Positions 15,984-25,255 of a DNA stretch of 46,756 bases are shown piece by piece. Every line of letters starts with the position of its first letter. Positions within the stretch are counted from its first letter, which is position 1. This stretch comes from Bacteroidales bacterium (GTDB lineage: Bacteria; Bacteroidota; Bacteroidia; Bacteroidales; Bacteroidaceae): the NCBI GenBank assembly GCA_004555245.1, contig SFIS01000009.1, forward strand, positions 1-46,756, given 5' to 3'. The position numbers and the translations under genes were made by a program. The notes beneath the pieces are model-generated. The model saw nothing but the letters and a program-made list of their open reading frames with translations, was not told where the DNA came from and searched no databases.

Positions 15984-17792
15984 TCACATTCTTTCCGGCA
16001 CCTCTATTCCGAGCAGTGCCATGCCGTTGCGTATGTTCTTCGCCACGTTGCGTGCGAGCAGCAGCCGGAATTTCTTCTGTTCCTCGTTGTCGGCGTTGAG
16101 TATGCTGAAGTCGTGGTAGAACTGGTTGAACTGTTTTGTCAGTTCGTAGCAGTATGCTGCAATGCCGGCTGGGTTATAGTCTTTTCCAGCCTGTTGCACA
16201 GCCACACCGTATTCGCTGATTTTCTGTATGAGGTCTATTTCCTTCTGTTCGAGAGCCACCGTTGCTGCTTCTGCCTTCAGTCCCTGCGCCTCCGCCTTGC
16301 GCAGTATTGAGCGTATGCGTGCGTAGGTGTATTGTATGAACGGTCCGGTGTTGCCGTTGAAGTCTATTGATTCTTCTGGATTGAAGAGCATGTTCTTTCT
16401 TGCGTCAACCTTGAGGATGAAATACTTCAATGCTCCGAGGCCTACGATGCGAGCCACTTCCTGCTTCTCCTGCTCTGTCATGTCGTCGAATTTTCCGAGT
16501 TCGTCGCTTGTCTTTCTCGCGTCGGCAATCATAGCCGCCATGAGGTCGTCGGCATCGACGACAGTACCTTCCCTCGACTTCATCTTTCCGTTAGGCAGTT
16601 CCACCATGCCGTAGGAGAAGTGTACGAGGTCCTTGCCCCATTTGAATCCGAGTTTGTCGAGGAGTATGGACAGCACCTGGAAGTGATAGTTCTGTTCGTT
16701 TCCGACGACATATATCATCTGGTCAATCGGATAGTCCTGGAATCTCAGTTTCGCCGTGCCGATGTCCTGGGTCATATACACCGATGTGCCGTCGGCGCGT
16801 AGCAGCAGTTTCTCGTCGAGGCCTTCTCCTGTGAGGTCTGCCCATACCGAGCCGTCGTCCCTTCTGTAGAAGAAGCCTTTCTTCAGTCCTTCCTCAACCT
16901 TCTCCTTTCCTTCGAGATAAGTGTCCGATTCGTAGTATATCTTGTCGAACGATACGCCCATCATCTTGTAGGTCTGGTCGAATCCGGCATACACCCATTC
17001 GTTCATCTTCTTCCACAACGCCCTTACTTCGGGGTCGTTGTTCTCCCATTTGACGAGCATCTCGTGGGCCTCCACGATGAGCGGCGCTTCACGTTTTGCC
17101 TTCTCTGTCGCTTCTTCTTCAGCCATGCCGCCTTCGATGAGCTGTGCCGTGAGTGCTTTCACCTCTTCGCGGTAGTGTTTGTCGAATGCCACGTAGTAGT
17201 CTCCGATGAGGTGGTCGCCTTTCTTTCCCGCCGTTTCGGGTGTCTCTCCGTTGCCCCATTTTATCCAAGCGAGCATTGATTTGCAGATGTGTATGCCGCG
17301 GTCGTTGACGATATTTGTCTTCACGACTTTGTTTCCGTTAGCCTTCATCACCTGAGCGAGTGCCCATCCCAGGAGGTTGTTGCGCACGTGTCCGAGGTGC
17401 AGGGGCTTGTTGGTGTTGGGCGAGGAGTATTCTATCATGACGAGCGGTGCGTTGTCGTCGGCTTTCTTCTCTCCGTAGTGCTCGTCAGAGTCTATCTCCT
17501 CGAGCAGTTCTCTCCATGCCGCCTGTGCTATAGAAAGGTTCAGGAAGCCCTTGACGACATTGTATTCGCTTACGACACCGCTGTTCTCCACGAGGTATTG
17601 TCCTATCTCTTCCGCCACCGCCTCCGGTTTCTTTCGTGCTGCTTTTACGAAGGGGAAGACTACGAGCGTGAGGTTTCCCTGAAACTCGCTGCGTGTCTTC
17701 TGCAGCTGTACCATCTTCTCGTCTGCATCGATGCCGTACAACGCTTTCGCCGCTGCCTTGGCAGATTCCTGGATTTTCTGTTCTATGCTCAT
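15984..17792 (-). CDS. argS: Arginyl-tRNA synthetase
   Basis: 602-residue class I aminoacyl-tRNA synthetase that charges tRNA-Arg. The N-terminal tRNA-binding domain precedes the signature EYSSPNTNKPLHLGHVRNN (HIGH motif H132-LG-H135). The KMSKS-like loop is KMKSREGTVVDADDL, and the anticodon-binding domain ends with FRLLLARNVAKNIRNGMALL. Length is as expected. It begins the long minus-strand run and has an excellent promoter at 17851-17881. Confidence 0.97.
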   Translation of the reverse strand: MSIEQKIQESAKAAAKALYGIDADEKMVQLQKTRSEFQGNLTLVVFPFVKAARKKPEAVAEEIGQYLVENSGVVSEYNVVKGFLNLSIAQAAWRELLEEIDSDEHYGEKKADDNAPLVMIEYSSPNTNKPLHLGHVRNNLLGWALAQVMKANGNKVVKTNIVNDRGIHICKSMLAWIKWGNGETPETAGKKGDHLIGDYYVAFDKHYREEVKALTAQLIEGGMAEEEATEKAKREAPLIVEAHEMLVKWENNDPEVRALWKKMNEWVYAGFDQTYKMMGVSFDKIYYESDTYLEGKEKVEEGLKKGFFYRRDDGSVWADLTGEGLDEKLLLRADGTSVYMTQDIGTAKLRFQDYPIDQMIYVVGNEQNYHFQVLSILLDKLGFKWGKDLVHFSYGMVELPNGKMKSREGTVVDADDLMAAMIADARKTSDELGKFDDMTEQEKQEVARIVGLGALKYFILKVDARKNMLFNPEESIDFNGNTGPFIQYTYARIRSILRKAEAQGLKAEAATVALEQKEIDLIQKISEYGVAVQQAGKDYNPAGIAAYCYELTKQFNQFYHDFSILNADNEEQKKFRLLLARNVAKNIRNGMALLGIEVPERM

Positions 17793-17850
17793 TTTCTGTT
17801 TTTGTATGTTTCCGTTTCTGTCTTGGTCGTTTTTGTAGTATAGACGTTTG

Positions 17851-17881
17851 CAAAGTTAGCAATAAAAATCTAAAGGACAAA
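17851..17881 (-). promoter_or_regulatory. Bacteroidota-type promoter of argS
   Basis: On the minus strand TTTG (17878-17881), 19 bases, then TAACTTTG (17851-17858). It lies 58 bp upstream of the argS ATG. Confidence 0.8.
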
Positions 17882-18141
17882 GAAAAAGGCTCTTTTTTCT
17901 TCATCCTCTCCGCTGATATGTTTTGTTTTCGGCCTTCACCATGCCGGATGTTGCCGTCTTCCGTTTGTTTTGTGTCATTCTCCGCGGTGTTGCCGGGTAG
18001 TTTGTCTCAGACAAAAACGAGGGTTGTCGAGGCGTCCGTCATGCAGATTGTGTGTCTTTCGCATGCCGGATGTCTCTCCAACCCGTATTGTTTCCGTTAT
18101 GTCCCTCTCTCTCTGTGTAGTATCTTCGAGAGCCGGTGCTG

Positions 18142-18594
18142 TCAGGCTTGCCCGAGCAGTTTCTTCACCATAGCCGAGATGGCGGTGCCGTCGGCTTTTC
18201 CCGCCAGCTGTTTTGTTGCTACGCCCATCACTTTTCCCATGTCTTTCATAGACGTTGCTCCAGTCTGTGCGATGATGGTGCTTACGGCCTCCTCTATTTC
18301 TTCTGGTGTGAAAGGTTTCGGCAGATACTCCTCTATGACAGCCACTTGTGCCAGTTCGGCGTCTGCGAGGTCAGCCCTGTTCTGCTGTTTGTAAGTCTCT
18401 GCAGATTCTTTTCCCTGTTTTGCCAGTTTCTGCAAGATTTTCATTGCGTTGCTGTCGCTGAGCGTGTCGTTTGCTCCCGGGGCTGTCTTTGCCTCGAGAA
18501 AGACTTTCTTTACGTTTCGTAGAGTTTCGAGGCGCACTTTGTCGCGTGCCTTCATCGCTTCCTTGATGTCGTTTGAGATTTGGTCGAAAAGCAT
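18142..18594 (-). CDS. GatB/YqeY domain protein
   Basis: 150-residue YqeY-family protein. MLFDQISNDIKEAMKARDKV, LRNVKKVFLEAKT, LAQVAVIEEYLPKPFTPEEI and GKVMGVATKQLAGKADG are standard for the family. It resembles the tRNA-binding tail of the GatB amidotransferase subunit. Its exact role is not settled; links to tRNA-dependent amidation are inferred from homology. It is a single gene behind its own promoter at 18645-18676. The 242 bp between its stop and the argS promoter show no gene or clear structure. Confidence 0.92.
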   Translation of the reverse strand: MLFDQISNDIKEAMKARDKVRLETLRNVKKVFLEAKTAPGANDTLSDSNAMKILQKLAKQGKESAETYKQQNRADLADAELAQVAVIEEYLPKPFTPEEIEEAVSTIIAQTGATSMKDMGKVMGVATKQLAGKADGTAISAMVKKLLGQA

Positions 18595-18644
18595 AGTTGT
18601 CCTGTTTGGTTGGCGTGTTGCCGTTTTTTTGAATCAATCGGATG

Positions 18645-18676
18645 CAAAATTAGTAATATCTTTTCGATTATGCAAG
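18645..18676 (-). promoter_or_regulatory. Candidate promoter of yqeY
   Basis: TAATTTTG (18645-18652, minus strand) with CTTG 20 bases upstream (18673-18676). The -7 box is perfect and the -33 box has one mismatch. It overlaps the end of the neighbouring gene. Confidence 0.55.
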
Positions 18677-19972
18677 AAAAGTGTCGTTTTTTTTATGTGT
18701 CATGATGTCGAGCACCATGCGGTCTGTCTCGTTCATCGCTTCCGCTCCGATGCGTGTCATGTTGTGTATGGTTCTGTCAACGTCGTCTTCTATCAGTCCC
18801 TCTACCGACGAGACGTAGGTGTTCTGTACGGCGAGCATTGCGGATAGCACGGCAGTCGATACTCCGCTTGTCACCTTCAGTGCGCACGATGGTTTCGCTC
18901 CGTCGCACACCATACCGGCGAGGTTGGCTATCATGTTCTTCACCGAGTAGGCTACATGTTCGTATTTCCCTCCCATGAGATATGTTATGCCGCACGCCGA
19001 TCCTGTTGACGCCACCACGCATCCGCACAGTGCCGACAGCCGTCCGAGGCTTTGCTTGATGTATATGGCGGTGAGGTGGCTGAGCATTAGTGCGCGTGTG
19101 ATTTCTTCGGAGGTGTTGTGGTTCTCTTCTCCGAAGACGACGACGGGCAGTGTCGCTGCGATGCCTTGGTTTCCCGAGCCGGAGTTTGACATCACCGGGA
19201 TTTTCGCCCCAGCCATACGTGCGTCGCATGCGCTGCTTGTCGCGGAGAGTATGTGTGAGAAGATGCTTTCGCCCATGATGCCTTTTCCGAGCGGTCGTGT
19301 GAGTGTCTTGCCGAGGCGGTGTCCGTAGTTTCCGAGCAGCGAGAGACGTGCCGCCTCTTCGTTGAGTTGTCTCGATTCGTTGATGAACTCGATTTCTTCC
19401 AAGGGTGCGGTGGTGGCGAAGTCATACACTGTCCTGAGACACAGCTCCTCCTCCTCGCCGTTCTCCTGCCCGTGTTGCGTTGCGCTGTCGTCGAGCAGTG
19501 TGACGCCGTCGAGTTCGATGCGTGTGAAGTGTGTGTGTCCGCCGGCTATGACGCAGCGTGCTGTGCGTGCTGTGTGTTGTGCTATTGTCTCGATATAGAG
19601 TTTGTCGCACGTCCCGTCTTTGAGTTTCACATCCACACGTCCTTCGTCGATGTATCGTTTGCCTTTCTCCACAGCGTCGGCGTCAACGTCTCGCAGCACC
19701 TCCAGTTCGTAGCTGCTCTTCCCGACGATGGCTCCGAGTGCCACGGCTATCGGGAGTCCCACCATGCCTGTGCCGGGAATGCCGACGCCCATGGCGTTTT
19801 TCAGCATGTTGGCACTGAGGAACACTGTGATTCTCTCTGGCACGATGCCCAGTGTCTCCCGCGCTTTCGCCACGCAGAGAGCCACGGCGATGGGCTCGGT
19901 GCATCCTATTGCCGGAACCACCTCGCGCTTCACGAGGTCGATGATTTGCCGGCGTTTCTGTTCTTCAATCAT
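18668..19972 (-). CDS. cyuA: L-cysteine desulfidase / Fe-S serine dehydratase-like protein (UPF0597)
   Basis: 434-residue protein of the YhaM/CyuA family, predicted to use a [4Fe-4S] cluster to break L-cysteine into pyruvate, H2S and ammonia. Cluster cysteines are visible in VPAIGCTEPIAVAL, ALCGCVVASTGSACGITYLM and MVCDGAKPSCALK. GSGNQGIAATLPV is a strong family signature. I start at MIEEQKRRQIIDLV; the frame is open 24 residues further and would then overlap dsbD by 11 bp, but that extension (NSLDAPRQQHAATATTPT) looks unlike the family. It is 61 bp downstream of dsbD and likely cotranscribed. Related Fe-S serine dehydratases are the main alternative. Confidence 0.82.
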   Translation of the reverse strand: MIEEQKRRQIIDLVKREVVPAIGCTEPIAVALCVAKARETLGIVPERITVFLSANMLKNAMGVGIPGTGMVGLPIAVALGAIVGKSSYELEVLRDVDADAVEKGKRYIDEGRVDVKLKDGTCDKLYIETIAQHTARTARCVIAGGHTHFTRIELDGVTLLDDSATQHGQENGEEEELCLRTVYDFATTAPLEEIEFINESRQLNEEAARLSLLGNYGHRLGKTLTRPLGKGIMGESIFSHILSATSSACDARMAGAKIPVMSNSGSGNQGIAATLPVVVFGEENHNTSEEITRALMLSHLTAIYIKQSLGRLSALCGCVVASTGSACGITYLMGGKYEHVAYSVKNMIANLAGMVCDGAKPSCALKVTSGVSTAVLSAMLAVQNTYVSSVEGLIEDDVDRTIHNMTRIGAEAMNETDRMVLDIMTHKKNDTFLA

Positions 19973-20033
19973 ACTCTGTTCTTTTGTCGGTGTCGTTGCC
20001 GTTGCGGCATGTTGCTGCCGTGGGGCGTCGAGG

Positions 20034-22088
20034 CTATTTGCCATAGTTCTTCAGACCCTTGTTCAGGAAGTCCGTGTATTTCTGTATGTCTTCGTCGTAC
20101 GAGTAGGCTGCGTTGAGCGGGTTGCCGTCGTTGTCGAGCAGCACATAGAACGGCTGCGTGTTGCTTCCGAACTTGTGTCGCTGGAAATAGCTCCATTTGT
20201 CTCCTACGGTGCGCAGTTTGCGCGGCTGTCCGTTCTCAACCACCTCGACGGGTTCTGGCAGTGGGGTCTTGTCATCTACGAAGAGCTGTATGAGGACATA
20301 GTCTTCCGTTATGATGCGTTTCACCTCGCTGTCAGTCCATACCGCCGCCTCCATCTTGCGGCAGTTGACGCATCCGAAGCCTGTGAAGTCTATCATCACC
20401 GGTTTTCCCTCCGCCTTTGCCGCCTGCATTCCAGCCTCGAAGTCGCGGTATTGAGGCTCTATGCCGTCTGTCTTGGCGAGGTTGAAGTCCTGCGTGTTCA
20501 TCGGCGGTGCGAAAGCCGACACTGCCTTGCACGGCGCTCCCCACAGTCCGGGCACCATGTATATGGCGAAGGCGAAGGAGCAGAGTGCGATGAAGAAGCG
20601 TGTGACAGGGGTGCGCGGGTTGGTGATTTTCTCGCCCATCTCGTCCCACTCGTCCTCGTCGTGCGGGAATCTGATCCATCCGATGAGGTAGCATCCGAGC
20701 AGTGCGAAGAGTGCTATCCACAGGGCGAGGAATGTCTCGCGGTCGAGAATGTGCCAGCCGTAGGCGAGGTCGGCGACGCTGAGGAACTTGAGCGAGAAGG
20801 CGAGTTCGATGAAGCCGAGCGTCACCTTCACGTTGTTCATCCAGTTGCCTGACTTAGGTGCTGACTTAAGCCATGTGGGGAAGATGGCGAAGAGCGTGAA
20901 CGGCAGGGCGAGGGCGAGGGCGAAGCCGAACATTCCGACGGCAGGGCCTACGATATTGCCCGATGTGCCCATCTCTACGAGCAGGAAGCCGATGATGGGG
21001 CCTGTGCACGAGAAGCTGACGAGAGCCAGCGTGAATGCCATGAGGAAGATGCTGAGCAGGCCGGTTGTCGATGATGCCTTGCTGTCAACGGCGTTTGTCC
21101 AGCTCGACGGCAGCATGATCTCGAAGCCTCCGAGGAACGACGCACCGAAGACGACGAGCAGCAGGAAGAAGAAGATGTTGAACACGGCGTTTGTAGAGAG
21201 CGCGTTGAGGGCCGAGGCTCCGAAGAGCAGTGTCACCGCCAGTCCCAGCACGAGATATATGACGATGATGGATATGCCGTATGTGAAGGCGTCGCGCACG
21301 CCTTTCTTCTTGTCGTCCTTCGCCCGCTTCAGGAAGAAGCTGACTGTCATCGGTATGATAGGCCATACGCATGGCGTGAGGAGGGCGATGAATCCGCCCA
21401 GGATGCCGAGTATGAAGATTCTCCAGAGCGAGGCGCCGGCTTCGGTGTCGCCTCCGTCAAAGGCGTTGAGCTTGTCGATGACCGGCCGCCACATGTCGTT
21501 GCCCGTGATGCCTGTCTGTGCCAGACTGTCTGCCGGGGCTGCCGTGCTGTCAGCTGCCGTTGCGTCAGCGGTTGCCGCCTCTGCGTCAGCCGTTGCCTCC
21601 TCGGTCTCTGCTGCGCCTTTCTCGTCGGGGGTTGTCGCGGCGGCTTTCTCCACGCCCTTGCCTGAATATTTGAAATCTACGGATGTCGGCGGCATACAAC
21701 TCTGGTCGTCGCACGCGCCGTATTGGAGATAGCCTTCGATCTTGTATGTCGGGCCGGTCAGCTTCACCTTCTGGGAGAAAGTGACGGAGTGCTCGTAGAA
21801 GCTCACCTCCGCCCCGAACATGTCCTCGTATTTCTTCGTGGCGGCCTTGTTGGCTGTCAGCTGTCCGACGGGCTTCGCACCCTCTATCTTGTCGATGTTG
21901 AAGGTGGCGGGGATGGGACCGTTGCTCTCAGTGGGGGCATAGACATGCCAGCCGCTGCCTATCGTGCCGGTGAAATAGATGGTTATCTCGTCTGGAGCCG
22001 TCTGTTTCATCGACGGGGTGAACGAGATCTGTGCGTTTGCCAGGGTCGCTAAAAGAATTGCGAAGAGTGTCAGCAAAGACTTTTTCAT
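20034..22088 (-). CDS. dsbD: Thiol:disulfide interchange protein DsbD
   Basis: 684-residue inner-membrane reductant transporter that passes electrons from cytosolic thioredoxin to periplasmic proteins. A signal peptide (MKKSLLTLFAILLATLANA) is followed by the N-terminal periplasmic domain with the C126/C131 pair (YGACDDQSCMPP). An Ala/Glu/Thr-rich linker spans about 150-190. The CcdA-like membrane core has LTPCVWPIIPMTV (C240) and SCTGPIIGFLLVEM. The C-terminal thioredoxin domain has GCVNCRKM (C573, C576). All three cysteine pairs are present. It could support cytochrome or secreted-protein maturation. Confidence 0.94.
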   Translation of the reverse strand: MKKSLLTLFAILLATLANAQISFTPSMKQTAPDEITIYFTGTIGSGWHVYAPTESNGPIPATFNIDKIEGAKPVGQLTANKAATKKYEDMFGAEVSFYEHSVTFSQKVKLTGPTYKIEGYLQYGACDDQSCMPPTSVDFKYSGKGVEKAAATTPDEKGAAETEEATADAEAATADATAADSTAAPADSLAQTGITGNDMWRPVIDKLNAFDGGDTEAGASLWRIFILGILGGFIALLTPCVWPIIPMTVSFFLKRAKDDKKKGVRDAFTYGISIIVIYLVLGLAVTLLFGASALNALSTNAVFNIFFFLLLVVFGASFLGGFEIMLPSSWTNAVDSKASSTTGLLSIFLMAFTLALVSFSCTGPIIGFLLVEMGTSGNIVGPAVGMFGFALALALPFTLFAIFPTWLKSAPKSGNWMNNVKVTLGFIELAFSLKFLSVADLAYGWHILDRETFLALWIALFALLGCYLIGWIRFPHDEDEWDEMGEKITNPRTPVTRFFIALCSFAFAIYMVPGLWGAPCKAVSAFAPPMNTQDFNLAKTDGIEPQYRDFEAGMQAAKAEGKPVMIDFTGFGCVNCRKMEAAVWTDSEVKRIITEDYVLIQLFVDDKTPLPEPVEVVENGQPRKLRTVGDKWSYFQRHKFGSNTQPFYVLLDNDGNPLNAAYSYDEDIQKYTDFLNKGLKNYGK

Positions 22089-22178
22089 GATAAAGTGTTT
22101 GTTTAGTATGTATGCAGAATTGTTATTGATGTGCGGGCTGCGTCATGTAGCTTTCGCCCTGTCTCACTATAATAACAA

Positions 22179-22186
22179 CAAAATTA
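22179..22186 (-). promoter_or_regulatory. Candidate -7 box of dsbD
   Basis: TAATTTTG on the minus strand, 91 bp before the ATG. No clear TTTG lies 19-20 bases further upstream. Confidence 0.4.
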
Positions 22187-22341
22187 CAACGAAAGGGACA
22201 TGATTGCAGAAAAAATTATGCTTTATTAAGAATAGTTTCCTGTTGTTTAACACATCCGGGTCACGTCACGGGATGCGCGGTACATTCTTTTTGCCTGAAC
22301 CGTAACAGCCAAACCGACGGAGACGGATGATTCTCTCCGTT

Positions 22342-22385
22342 AAAAATACACAAAATACACAAGGTTGTGTATTTTGTGTATTTTT
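22342..22385. terminator. Perfect 21-bp inverted repeat (bidirectional terminator-like)
   Basis: The 21-nt arms 22342-22362 and 22365-22385 are exact inverted repeats built from TACACAAAATACACAA. On the plus strand the stem is followed by T and C runs. It lies between the converging ends of the 22519-23547 gene and the upstream region of dsbD, and can end transcription leaving the 22519 gene. The rest of 22089-22518 shows only one copy of the ACACCTTATTATATA motif (22439-22453). Confidence 0.65.
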
Positions 22386-22518
22386 TTCCCCTTTTTTTTG
22401 ACCATTCCGTTTATTCCATTTGTAGTGTAACCTTTGTTACACCTTATTATATAGGTAACGAGTAGAGCCTAAAGTATGTGCTAACTTATCAACGACCTGT
22501 TGGCTTTCCTTATTATGC

Positions 22519-23547
22519 CTAGAACCATCTCTTCTTCATTTTCTTTAAGAAATCCTGGGTAATAGGGAAGCCAGAGGCATCACCTATTACGGAGTCGATA
22601 TAGCAGAAGGGACATTCGGCTGTAGGCGGCTCATCAGGGAGGTAATCTGTGATTTCGGATGGCGAGAAGATTTTGCAGCAGCTGAAGCAACCGCACTTTT
22701 CTGACTTCTCTATCTGTTCCTTGTTTCGGATGCTGCAATCGTGAGCCTGGCGGAAGATTCTGTCTTTCTCCTCCTCTTCTTTCAGCTTCTTCTCTGCCTT
22801 CTCCAGATACCCCTTGAATCGTCTCTGAAGATAGAGCGGCACATGATAGTGGGGGGCGAAGACATACAGCGACGGAACATGGTCGTGGTACTCGTAGCCG
22901 GGACCATCTATCACAGTATAGCTGTCATCCGTTTCATCGTATGGCAGTTCATCCAAACCCCTTTTATCCTTGACAGCCTGGTTTCTCTCCCAGATCCATT
23001 CGGTGGTAAGCGGAGTACCGACAACGATGGCAAGTTTCACCTCATCGCCACGATATACTTCCACGATGTCACCTTTCTGGAATCTGATCTGTTCAGCGCT
23101 TCTGCCTCGGAAGGTCTCGTCAGGATGACGGTCGTATGCAGGCGAATCGCAGATGCCGGGATAGTAGATGCTGAATCCCGAACAGCAGTAAGTCCGGTCA
23201 ATCAGGTTTCCTTCTCCGTCATACACCCTTTCCGAAAGACATTCCCGGTTGTAGTGCATCAGTCCCATCGGAATCTCCGAGATATAATAGCAGAAGGTAT
23301 CCCGCGGATAGTCGTCTTCCTCTTTCATCTTCTTGCGGTAAAGGACATCCTGGTGCATCAGTCTCTCAGCCTCCTCCAAAGTTGTGGTGAAGGCTTGCGG
23401 ACAATAGGTGTTCACCTTATATTTCGGATAGTGTGAACGCTTCTTCTCCTCCAATTCTTCCGTTTCTAAAACTTCGAGTTTGAAGATGGCAGGAACATCC
23501 CGATGCTGTGGATGCTCAGCCAATTGCTTGAAATCTTCGTATGTCAT
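22519..23547 (-). CDS. Protein of unknown function with a C-terminal cysteine-rich module
   Basis: 342-residue soluble protein, charged, no signal peptide. The N-terminal two-thirds is not recognised. A Glu/Lys-rich, probably helical stretch lies at about 245-280. The last 60 residues contain CGCFSCCKIF and ECPFCYIDSV, a likely zinc-binding pair of knuckles, followed by GDASGFPIT and KKMKKRWF. I have seen this tail in other uncharacterised cytoplasmic bacterial proteins. It lies 62 bp after the AAA-ATPase gene and may be cotranscribed. The region is visibly AT-richer than its flanks. A piece of this gene is duplicated at 25256-25352. Confidence 0.7.
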   Translation of the reverse strand: MTYEDFKQLAEHPQHRDVPAIFKLEVLETEELEEKKRSHYPKYKVNTYCPQAFTTTLEEAERLMHQDVLYRKKMKEEDDYPRDTFCYYISEIPMGLMHYNRECLSERVYDGEGNLIDRTYCCSGFSIYYPGICDSPAYDRHPDETFRGRSAEQIRFQKGDIVEVYRGDEVKLAIVVGTPLTTEWIWERNQAVKDKRGLDELPYDETDDSYTVIDGPGYEYHDHVPSLYVFAPHYHVPLYLQRRFKGYLEKAEKKLKEEEEKDRIFRQAHDCSIRNKEQIEKSEKCGCFSCCKIFSPSEITDYLPDEPPTAECPFCYIDSVIGDASGFPITQDFLKKMKKRWF

Positions 23548-23609
23548 GGGATGGTTATTTTAAAAATTTGTGAAAGTCAATCGTAATCCATCGGCTAACC
23601 ACCTCAGTG

Positions 23610-25169
23610 TCAGGAAATCACCCATTCCAGAGTATTCACCTCGTCTTTGACAGAGAAGTTCAAGCCCACCTTTACCACCTTCTTGCCGCTCATCTTGAAA
23701 GCATCGGCATAATGCCTTGCCTCTATCTGGGCGAGAGCCTCCTCGGCACTCTTGTTGAATTTCAGTTCGATCACATAGATGGTGTCGGCAGTCTCCATCG
23801 TGATGTCGATTCTCCCTTTAGCCGTGTGCTGCTCCACAATAATATTGTAGTCAGTAAGCAAGGCAAAGATGATGTAAAGCATCTGCTGGTAATGCCCCTC
23901 GTAATTGGTGTTGTCGCAATACGGAATGGTTTCCAGGAAATCAGCCAGCATTTGCAGGGCTTCATCCATTTTATCACTATTAATATAGGAAGAAATGTCA
24001 GCTATCACAACCCTACCCGTATCTATTCCCGATCCAAGGTAGCCCGGCAACAAACTGTCGAACAGTCCCACCTCAATCTCCTTGTTAGGAAAGTCGAGCG
24101 TATAAACATCTATCTTCTTTTCGTAGTCCTTGATGGTGAGATAGCCACTCTGATACAGCAGAGGAGTGAGCGAAGTCATTCTTTCCGTTGCAGCGTCAAA
24201 GGAGGAAGCCTTAGTCCTCACCCGCCCCAACTGCGATGGCAACACATGAAACTCCCTCATTTTTTCAATCAGATAAGTAGGTGTACCGGATCCAAACCAA
24301 TAAGCCTTCAACTTGCCATCAGCAAAGCAATTGAGCAAGCTGTAAGGATTGAAGACATCAGGCGATGGCCAAGTGAAGTGATAACCATCATAATGGTCTT
24401 TGAGTTCCTGGATAGTCTCCTCCCTGCTCAGTTCCAGATGCTCGGCAAGAGCATCGATGTCATCACTCATCTGGGTCAACATTTCCTCCTTGGTGATGCC
24501 ACAGATGCCGGCATAAGGCTCGTCCATGCTCATATTCTTGATGTTGTTCAGCTCGCTGAAGATGCTGAGCTGCGAAAACTTCGTGATGCCCGTCATAAAG
24601 ACAAATCGAAGCATAGACTCGTTTCCCTTCAGAGGACTATAGAAGTTGCGCATTGTGTTACGGAGCTCATCGAGTTTTTCCTTTTCATGCGCCACATCCA
24701 GCAGCGGAGCGTCATATTCATCAATGAGCACCACCACCTGCTTGCCAGTCTTTTGGGAAACCACTTCTATCAAGTCATTGAACCGATTATTGTTTCCGTT
24801 ACGGTGATTTTCTATACCATACTTTTGTTCATAATCTTCCAAGAGGTAGCCCAGATGCTCTTCTAACTGCGCCTTCTCCATATGCTTACCCTTGCTCAGG
24901 TCGAAGTGCAGAACAGGATAAGTATTCCACTCCTTCTCCAGCTTCTCGATGGCAAGCCCCTTGAACAGTTCCTTCTTTCCCTCGAAATAACTTTGGAAGG
25001 TGGAAATCAGCAGCGATTTGCCGAAACGGCGTGGGCGACTCAAGAAGAAATACGTTCCATCCGTATGAGTCATACGATAGACATATTCCGTCTTATCTAT
25101 ATAGAACTTATCCTCCTTGCGGATCCGTTCAAATGTCTGAATTCCTATAGGATATAATTTTCTTGCCAT
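23610..25169 (-). CDS. AAA-ATPase-like protein with PD-(D/E)XK nuclease-type domain
   Basis: 519-residue protein of the AAA-ATPase_like plus DUF1703-type family that is expanded in Bacteroidota. The start MARKLYPIGIQTFERIRKED and FYIDKTEYVYRM are typical. The P-loop is unusual, RPRRFGKS (G50-K51-S52), and Walker B is VVVLIDEYDAPL (D150-E151). The C-terminal domain has a restriction-like core, RIDITMETADTIYVIELKFN followed by EARHYADAF, giving D, E-x-K and a trailing H/Y. The biological role is not established; mobile or defence-related functions have been suggested for such proteins. It has its own promoter and an AT-rich setting consistent with acquisition. Confidence 0.88.
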   Translation of the reverse strand: MARKLYPIGIQTFERIRKEDKFYIDKTEYVYRMTHTDGTYFFLSRPRRFGKSLLISTFQSYFEGKKELFKGLAIEKLEKEWNTYPVLHFDLSKGKHMEKAQLEEHLGYLLEDYEQKYGIENHRNGNNNRFNDLIEVVSQKTGKQVVVLIDEYDAPLLDVAHEKEKLDELRNTMRNFYSPLKGNESMLRFVFMTGITKFSQLSIFSELNNIKNMSMDEPYAGICGITKEEMLTQMSDDIDALAEHLELSREETIQELKDHYDGYHFTWPSPDVFNPYSLLNCFADGKLKAYWFGSGTPTYLIEKMREFHVLPSQLGRVRTKASSFDAATERMTSLTPLLYQSGYLTIKDYEKKIDVYTLDFPNKEIEVGLFDSLLPGYLGSGIDTGRVVIADISSYINSDKMDEALQMLADFLETIPYCDNTNYEGHYQQMLYIIFALLTDYNIIVEQHTAKGRIDITMETADTIYVIELKFNKSAEEALAQIEARHYADAFKMSGKKVVKVGLNFSVKDEVNTLEWVIS

Positions 25170-25193
25170 TGCGTCATCGAATTAATTCATTTG

Positions 25194-25225
25194 CAAAGCT
25201 ACTACAAAAAAATGATACCACCAAA
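25194..25225 (-). promoter_or_regulatory. Bacteroidota-type promoter of the AAA-ATPase gene
   Basis: Minus strand: TTTG (25222-25225), 20 bases, TAGCTTTG (25194-25201), 24 bp before the ATG. Confidence 0.75.
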
Positions 25226-25255
25226 CTTTTATGAGGGAAAAGTTCTATTCTTTTC

